In this document: positions 56,511 to 64,000 of the stretch, piece by piece
How the letters are laid out: each line of letters opens with the position of its first letter
Numbering within the stretch: the first letter of the stretch is position 1
NCBI GenBank assembly: GCA_013180625.2
Contig: SNVD02016100.1
Coordinates: 62,001-126,000, forward strand
Direction: 5' to 3'
Length of the DNA stretch: 64,000 bases
Origin: Boswellia sacra
Lineage: Eukaryota; Streptophyta; Magnoliopsida; Sapindales; Burseraceae
Translations under genes and position numbers: made by a program
The notes under the pieces: generated by a model
Databases searched by the model: none
Told to the model about the DNA's origin: nothing
Seen by the model: only the letters and a program-made list of their open reading frames with translations

Positions 56511-59500
56511 TGATGGAGTAATTCACTAGTTATCATAATTATATAATAAAAGGGTATATTGAAACAACTTACTTAGTATTCAATCCATTGTCCTTTAAGG
56601 AAACCATGTCTCTTTATGGAGATCACCTTGTGTAACCCTTCACATCTAGCTCTCTCCCATAAATTAGATCTAAATCTTAATCCTTTTATTTATAGACACA
56701 TATGTGGACATCTTATAATCCTTATAGAACTAGGGTTCCTAATCCTAGTGTGCCTATATATATATTTGAGTATGTATATTTGAAGTCTTCCTATTGTGGA
56801 AAAAATTCTAATTGTTATTTAATTCATTAGTAATTGAAAATGTATATGTAACTATGATTAATTAGTTCTTTCTTTCCATTAGAAAAGGTAATAAGAATTT
56901 TCTTCTCCTTTAAATTTAATCCGAATGTATGTAGGAGCAATCACATTACAAGAGAGCGAATTGAAATAATGCAATATGAGTTTTGGTATTGGCATTTTAC
57001 AAGTCAAATTTTGAGAGTGGGAGAAGGGAGAAAATATTAAATGGTAAGTTTTGGAATATATAAATATAGAGAAAGAAAATAATTAATGAACCTAACTAAA
57101 AAATTAAGATTTGAAAGTATAAAAATTAGTTTAGCTCACAAATTGAGTTCTAGGTCATTTATATACTTATAATAAAATCATGCGTCCAAAACATAAAGAT
57201 TTATTGATATACAATCATTATATTATCGAACAAATTAAAACATAAAATGACGTATTATAATGATATTAATTATTATTTTAAATATTAACAATTATTTATG
57301 TTATTGGATAATTTTAACTAATATAACTAAATGTTGAATATATATACATGTGTGTGAGCGCTTTAATTATCATAAATGGTTTAAATATGTTATATATGAC
57401 ACGATTAAAAAATTTTTATTAAACAAATTATGTAAGTCATTAATTTAAGAACTATGCCATTTTTGTGTTTCAAATTTTGACGCCAATGATTTTTTTCCGC
57501 AAACAATTAAACTATTCGTATTCATACACTAAAATTTAATTAAATTGCATTTTTTTCATATACAAATATGTCATGTCAATCCTTATTGCCAACTCTAAAT
57601 ATGTACATAAATTAAATTTATGGGTGGGGCAATATGAGCCCCCCAAACATCCTTGAAACACCCATCCTTTACGTCGGGAAAAAAGAAATTGTCTAACAAT
57701 ATTACTCTTCTAGTAAATTACTTTTAAAGACAAAAAGATTAAAAGTATACAATCATAACTAGTACTAAATCTTTGTTGTTTTTTATGGATTCTAATTAAG
57801 TTTTTTACTGTATTTTATTCTACACTAAATCTTTGTTTTTTTCATCTTTTATGGTATAAAGTAAAACAAACCTTAGAGAATTGGTGACAGTACTGATATG
57901 ATATAGGCAAAAGATGTTATAAAGTAAGTGGGCCTAAAGAATGCAAGTTTAATTTTATTAGGAATAATAATAGTTTTACAAAGTTTTATTTACGAATTAA
58001 TGTGTCATAAGCTAAATGGAAGAACGAATCTAAAAAAGAATAATACTACACTTACAACCCAATTACAACCAACTTTCTCTACAGCATGAGTTAGTAAAAT
58101 CTTATTGACTATACAATTATCATGTCATTCATTCTAACTTTATTTATTTATTTTTGTTTCTTTACTCATTCAGTGAATTTTTATCATTTTAGATTGTCAG
58201 GGTTGATTATAGAATTTGGTTGTAGACATGGCATTATTCATCTCCAAAAGTTAATTAATTTAATGAAGAGTAATGATATGTTAATAAATGAGAGATGCTA
58301 CATTAAGTTGTATACAAAAGTTTATATATAGATGAGTTTGTAAAAATAACATCACTCTTTTATTAGAGTGTGTTGAGTATAGGAACTTTTTAAATAGTTT
58401 TCGAGATTTTTATGTGGAACGAAGTTATTATTGGAACCAATGTTTATTGTTTTAAATAAAATCTACTTGCAGATCTAATCACGCAATATCATCTAATTTC
58501 TGAAAAACATCTAAATATAAATTAATAATCATAATAAGATAATGATTTCATCTTTGGCGCTTTAATGATGTTTATGTTGTAGATATTGATCAACTTAGCT
58601 AGAGTTTGAGAGAGGTTCCTAGGCCTTTCGTGGATCAATGAAATCGAAAGTTTAGTTAGAAGGCGAAACATAAAATATTTTTTAGTTTACGAATATTATT
58701 ATTTTATAAATTAATCTGATCCAATAAAAAAAACTTTATTCTTAACAATAAAAAAACAAATTTATAATTATAAAACTTTTATTGTTATAAACAATAGAAA
58801 TAAGTTGGAATGATATAAACAAGAAAGCGACAATCACTGCAAGAATTTTTTACATATTTGTCACTTCACAATTTTTTTATTTGGCAGTTTTTTGAAAAAG
58901 TGATAAATTTAATAATTTATTAAAAGTCAAACCTATTAATTCATCTTATTTGTCACTTTTTGTCTTATTCAATTACATATATATCACATTTTTATAAAAG
59001 TTTGACAAGTATGTGAAAATATAATTTTTTTCTTTTTCCTCTCAAATTTCCCTCTTTCTTTTCATTTTTCTTTCAAACATGTGAATATAATATTTAAAAT
59101 TTTAATAAATTTATCTAAATATAATTAAACAATATAATTTTAGTTTAATCTAAAATTAAAAATAATTTTTAAAAATCTTTAAATTAAAGATAACATTATT
59201 ATATTTAGTAAAAGAATAAATTTTTAAATATTAAATTTTAGAAAAATAAATTTTTAGATGTGTAAATTTTATGAAATAAATAAAATTATTTTTTAATTTC
59301 AAAGTGATGAAAATCACATTATTTAATTGCTTTGATGAAAATTAAGCAACTAAAAGTATCAAAAAAATTATTTTGTAATAATATAACATTTTAAATATGC
59401 AAAAAATTATTATAATTTATTTTAAAAATTAAATTAAAACATCTAGTTCTCTAAAAATGATAAAAAATTAGTTTAATAGTGTAAATGAAAAAGTTTGAAA

Positions 59501-59650
59501 TATTGGGACTGAACAGGGGATGATTTTGATAATTTTTAATAGATATAGGTTTTCTGAATTTTGTAATACTATATAAAGAACATGAAATAGCCCTAGCAGC
59601 TTCTTATTCTTCTCGCACATCTGCTTATCCTTCTCATCAAAGCCGCAATT
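56511..59650. other. AT-rich intergenic DNA, no gene supported
   Basis: No coding frame with a domain. A CACTGCAAGAA sequence at 58835 with nearby GTCAC/GTGA repeats resembles one end of a CACTA-like element, but no partner end was found. Confidence 0.5.
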
Positions 59651-61380
59651 CACAAATCATTTTAATTTCATCACAAAATTTATGAAAGAGACCAAAAGAA
59701 GAAGCAGGGAACGAGGAATAGAGGAGAGGTTTAAGCGGCATGAGCAATAGCGAGCGGGATAAACAAAAGGATGTTTAGGGTGTCAGTTTGCGGTCAAGAG
59801 GAGATAGAGTAGTTGTCCAAAGATGGAAGCCATTATAGTCTTTCAACAGGACTTTTTCCGTCTCTTGGTGCAAGGAGTAACGGCAGAGTCAAGCTCAAGA
59901 GATTCATTATGTGGCCCTAAGATCGCCATTACAGGTATTCTTCTTCTTCTTCGTTTCTTAAATTTTTGTTTTTTTATGTTTTCGGCACATAGGAGAGACG
60001 ACTTCTGACTCTTGCGCCTGTTATGTTTCAGACTTTGATAACTTTGTTTTACTTGTTTTCGAACTTCTGTTTTTCGGGAATGGATTGTTTCTTGCCAAAA
60101 AAATTACAACTTATAAGGTGTTATTGACTTTCGAACTTTTGTTTTACTGGGTATTTGAGCCAATGTAGTTGCAGTACTAGAAGCCGTCTGTCAAGGGCTA
60201 TTATTGACTTGGGATGAGGGATTTAATATTGGTAAATTGTGGATTTTATGCTGAGGTTGTTCTACTGAAACATTAATTTTCTTCCTATGTGTCTTATGCC
60301 TTGCCATCACGCATGTAAAAAGTCATATGATGCTGGCTAGTTTTACATATTTTTTATATTATATGTATTATGAATAATTTGGTTTTGGAAAAATTTATGA
60401 TAGTTGATACTTGGAATGGTTTGATTTGGTTTTGTTTACTCTTTGTTTTATTTATTACTTGAATGTTTGACTCTCTACACAGTCCAACTCACTCTTTTTC
60501 ATGGTAAGATATCACTTTAACTTCCAATTTCAGTCAGTCCTCTTATCACTTTTACCTGTTTATTTGGGAATTATGTGCCTTGTCAAGTGTTTTTGTTCGT
60601 CTTTGCATTTGCTCACTTGCTGTATGTTCAAATTCCCTAAAGGAGAAATGGTTTTTGTTTTACTTTTGTTTTGCTATCGGTGAAGTTTTTGCATTGGCTT
60701 TTTGAAGTGTTATATGATGAGTGTCAGTTGTTTTCTCAGCAACCAAAAGCTGATTTTCAGTTGCTTTTTTGCTTCAAATTAGGTTGTCCGGAACTGCCTC
60801 TGCTTATGGGTTACTTGTTTCAAGTTGGAAATCCTTCACTCTTAATTTTCATCAATTTTCAAACTTTTCTCATTATTTTTATTCAATTTTGTGAATTCTT
60901 AATCATTAGACTCATTAACTCATGTTTAAGCTTGTTTCTTATCTACCCTTTGGTTCAAGATGCTTCTTGTTCAAATCCGAATCCTCAGGTGAACTTGAAT
61001 TCAGGAAATAAAAAGAGAAAATAAAGAGGCAAAAAAGAGTAAGAGTAAGAGAGAAAATTTTTAACAATAAAAGCTATTGCATCACAAACGAAGGATGAAA
61101 CGTACTTTTGTTTTGGAAGAGAAAAATTGAAACTCAAAACAACAGACGCAGAAACTTGTATCATGCTCTAGAATTGACATGAAATTTCAAAAGATAAAAG
61201 AGAAGAAGTGTAGAAATTGCTTCGACATTTGACCAATCACTCAAGATTCTGAAAGGGAATGAGGTAAGAATACCCATATTTTATTTATCATTTAATTTCT
61301 TGTTGAAATTAACTTTTACTATCTTTTCTGCTTACATTAGCTCTCTATTGCTCTTATTAAGCTTGACTCCTCCTTCCGTT
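59651..61380 (+). other. Possible transcribed pseudogene leader, unrecognised
   Basis: A GA-rich stretch (59685-59830) followed by a short open frame ending in a donor-like ATTACAG-GTATTC (about 59930) looks like an untranslated first exon and intron, but no protein family is recognisable. The frame at 60671-61024 is T-rich with no motif. It may belong with the exon at 61381. Confidence 0.3.
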
Positions 61381-61537
61381 GAACAGGTAATTTCTAGAAG
61401 AGCTGTCTTACATGAGATGATACAAGACTATGCTAAAGCAACTAGTGACCTCCAGAGACTTGTATCAATTCTTGAAAATCGAGCTGATGAAAAGACCAAC
61501 CAATCTAGCTCACCAAGTAAATCCTTAGGTGAACTTG
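61381..61537 (+). pseudogene. Single exon of a TPR-DnaJ (TPR15/TPR16-like) protein
   Basis: After a splice-acceptor-like TTGAACAG the frame reads VISRRAVLHEMIQDYAKATS, DLQRLVSILENRADEKTNQ and SSSPSKS. This resembles one TPR helix pair near the C-terminus of plant TPR/DnaJ co-chaperones (usual form SRRATLxEMIRDYxQAxxDLQRLVSLL). No J-domain or other TPR exons are visible nearby, so it is a gene fragment or a single surviving exon. 16 bases near its end (GTGAACTTGAATTCAG, about 61528-61543) also occur at about 60988-61003. Confidence 0.6.
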
Positions 61538-63132
61538 AATTCAGATTCTTTTGCTGGTGATAGGAACATCTGGTATGTTAGATCCAATATTTGAAAATGG
61601 CTAATTTCCAAGTTTCATCAAAAGATGTGAAAGTTTAGTTTTATTCTACCAAGTTTATCCATTCCTTTCCCTGGTTGAACACACACTTGAATTTTTATTA
61701 CATATATCTGAACTTGTGTCTAGAAAGTATCCTTCTGGAAGCTTTTCTTATTTATCCTTGGTATTGTGAGTTTTTTTTTTGGTTTAAATAAAAGTGAACC
61801 TTTATCTTTTAAAATTTCGCACTTTATGAAAGTTAGTTGTCTGTGGCTAGTCAAATTCCTTCAAAAGAGTTTGAATAAATGTTTTAAGTGGCTTTGTTAA
61901 ACTCATTGATTTGTTTAATTTCTAGCACTAGTTATATACACCAATGATGCCCTCTGTTTTAAATGAACCTTAGTGCTTTTACAATATTCAGAATAAAATA
62001 AATATTTTCCACCGAGATGTCCCTAGTATTAATGGAATTCTGGAAAAGTTATAGTTGTGTAGTGTCTTTGTTGGTTTAGGTATTACTGTTTTTATGAAGG
62101 AGGCTTCCGCTTTTAAATGAATTTGTGTTCTTTTATGCTGAGGATGACAAGGTTAGTTATTTACAACTCAGATATTGTTTTGGAGTTATACATGTACTGC
62201 CTCTTTTGATATTCATTGCTCAGGAAAAGCATGCTTTTAGAATTAATGTTCATAGTACTCATGCACTCAAAGTCCTCTAAATAGTGCAAAGTCCTATTTC
62301 ATTTTAATTTTTTATCCAACTTTTTTCCACTGGATTTAAGTTGTATGTAGACATGACGAGTTATTAAGCTCAATTGTTATCATATATGACCTAGAAATTT
62401 ACCAGCTGCAGTAGTTTCCACAGGAATCAAAATTTCCATGATCTACTGATTAAATGCTGTAGCATCTTGTTTGAACCATTTCCAGATTAGTAATGCCATT
62501 CCCTGATATTGGTAGCAATAGATGAACAAAGCTTTTGTTACTTCTTGTTGTATGTGCCAGTAACTATCATTGCTCTAGGACTGTAAGATTCCTTGGATTA
62601 TGTTGGCTTAAAAGTCGTAACCATGAGCCATTTTTTCTAACTTGTACTTGCTATTCTTGGTGTTTGCAAAATTATTGGGATAACACAAAGGCCTTTTCAA
62701 ATCACTTGATTAAGTAATGCTTGACAAAAAGCATGGTCTTAATCAGATTTGTTTAGTGTCCTTCTCTCACTGATAAAGTTTTTATTACCTTGTTCAGTAT
62801 TGATATCTCAAGTTTCTAGTTTTAATTTGCATATTTTTGGATTTCCAGATTGATGTGGTTGATTGTTTGTGCATGCCTTTGCAATAAATCCATTTTATTT
62901 GTGCATGCCTTTACAATAAATCATTCAAGTTTCATTGGATTCTTGATATGTTGATTGTTGGCCGTCATTACTTCAACTTGATCATGTTGGACCATTTAGA
63001 TTATAGACCACAGATCATGTGAAATCTCATATCTCAAGTCTCTAATGTTGTGCAGTCATAGCTCTTCAAGATATGTACTTAGCCCTAAATACTCCACCAC
63101 AGCTGAAGAGTTGGAGACGGGATGGTGGGGAT
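61538..63132. other. Intergenic, no gene supported
   Basis: T-rich, non-coding. Contains a 32-bp tandem duplication at 62866-62897 and 62898-62922 onward (the second copy partial), with TTTGTGCATGCCTTT at each start. The 14 bases before the LTR at 63133 are G-rich. Confidence 0.5.
62866..62922. repeat. Short tandem duplication, 32-bp unit
   Basis: Two near-identical copies of a 32-bp unit beginning TTTGTGCATGCC and including CAATAAATC, differing at one base. Confidence 0.75.
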
Positions 63133-64000
63133 TGATGAACACTTAAATATGCATGTTTAATAAGAGTTTAGTTCATCATATTGCATTAATAGTGTCATTA
63201 AATTCCTCAACTTAAGCATATTTGTAGCATTTGTATCTTTGAATTAATTCCTCTTAATTTTGATTTTGTTACAGGTTTGGTAAAATGGGCATAACTTTCT
63301 ATTTATAGATCAGAATGGTGCAAATCTTAATGTTTTGGAAAGCTGATTCAATTATCTACAAGATTGTATTTCACAAGTATCATCAAATTCGGGCTCTTAG
63401 TGGACCAAAATTGGGCTTGAAATGAACACATCTATAGTCTCGGCCCAGTCTGACCAAGCCTCAGTATTTGGACCGTATCTCTCAAAATACGTATCCAAAT
63501 TGTGTAAATCAATATGTTCTAGAAAGCTGAGAGAAATATCTACAACTTTGATGAAGACATGTGATTAAAATTCACAACATTTCGATGTCAAAATTGATGG
63601 TCAAAGTCGGTGCCTAATGATCCCAATTGTAAAAGATATTTACAACTAATATTTGACAATTATGCCCTTGTAATTTGACAAGTTTGCCCCTGGATGTATC
63701 TATAAATAGAGGTGCCTTGTGACCCATTAGGGCATCTTGGCCTTGGCTGGAACATTTTGGCTTTGGCTAGGATCTTGTATTGTGTTTTGTGTGTTTATGT
63801 TATTAATGAATTTTCTTTTTCTTGCATTTTATTTTCTTTCTATTATAATGTTCTTCTAATTTCTCTTTTGCTAAGGTGAAAGGGTGAAACCCTTGATATG
63901 AGAATAAGGATTCTCTAACCCTTAATATGTGCTTAATAATCTTAATCTTATAATGTTTATTCAATATGATTTATATTTAATTTCTTAATCAATCTTGACA
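63133..64000 (+). repeat. LTR of a second member of the LOG-carrying retrotransposon family, cut by window end
   Basis: Begins TGATGAACACTTAAATATGC and follows 8841-9710 closely for all 868 bases present, including TATAAATA at 63701-63708. It is either a solo LTR, a 3' LTR, or the 5' LTR of another element whose interior lies beyond the window. The sequence before it (GGGATGGTGGGGAT) is purine-rich but unlike the tract at 8831. Confidence 0.9.

Noticed and set aside
59823..61024. Possible novel host genes from short open frames
   Set aside because: Frames are short, T-rich and without motifs; only the exon at 61381 has a recognisable family.
1..64000. CRISPR arrays, rRNA, tRNA genes or bacterial operons
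   Set aside because: None seen; repeat content is LTRs, inverted repeats and microsatellites, and the tRNA-like matches are retroelement primer sites.

Overview
The window reads as AT-rich plant nuclear DNA, probably from a woody eudicot. It contains nested LTR retrotransposons, a CACTA element with plant-type transposase and Ulp1-like fragments, a hAT-type element, many scrambled copies of an endogenous plant pararetrovirus (caulimovirid, florendovirus-like layout), and remnants of plant genes (CYP79, LOG, TPR-DnaJ). The species cannot be fixed from the sequence. I see no intact protein-coding host gene, no tRNA or rRNA, and no CRISPR array. Almost every coding region is broken by stops or frameshifts.

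Layout. 1-2153 and 10363-11456 are one minus-strand pararetrovirus copy, split by an 8.2 kb LTR retrotransposon (2154-10362; 1.52 kb LTRs, tRNA-Asp primer site, perfect 5-bp target duplication GCTAC). That element has gag but no recognisable pol. In its place it carries an unidentified zinc-ribbon-like ORF and a near full-length, intronless LOG (cytokinin-activating phosphoribohydrolase) coding sequence with one in-frame stop. This gene capture is the most interesting feature of the window. At about 11457 the virus sequence flips to plus strand (11460-16640), giving a large inverted repeat of the viral promoter region.

16640-18110 and 28549-29721 are diverged copies of one non-coding segment. 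They flank a CYP79 (amino-acid N-monooxygenase) pseudogene on the minus strand (18656-26399). Its first exon is split by a 6 kb Copia element (20344-26354), and its haem-binding motif has lost two Arg codons. Upstream of it lies an 806-bp hAT-type element (26992-27797); the paralogous empty site is at about 50281.

29909-48045 is a mosaic of pararetrovirus pieces in both orientations. A 5.2 kb CACTA element (33677-38897) and a scrap of a second CYP79 exon (39152-39340) sit inside it. 48060-49876 is a gutted Copia remnant. 50631-56510 is a degenerate Ty3/gypsy chromovirus-like element. 56511-63132 is mostly featureless intergenic DNA with one recognisable exon of a TPR/DnaJ protein (about 61381-61537). 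At 63133 another LTR of the LOG-carrying family begins and runs off the window end.

How the parts relate. This is an ancestral CYP79 locus that was duplicated, bombarded with viral integrations, and then used as a landing site by successive mobile elements. The order is readable from nesting: virus first, then the LTR element with LOG and the CACTA element inside virus, and the Copia inside CYP79. All protein identifications are by motif reading from memory of the families; no database search was run.
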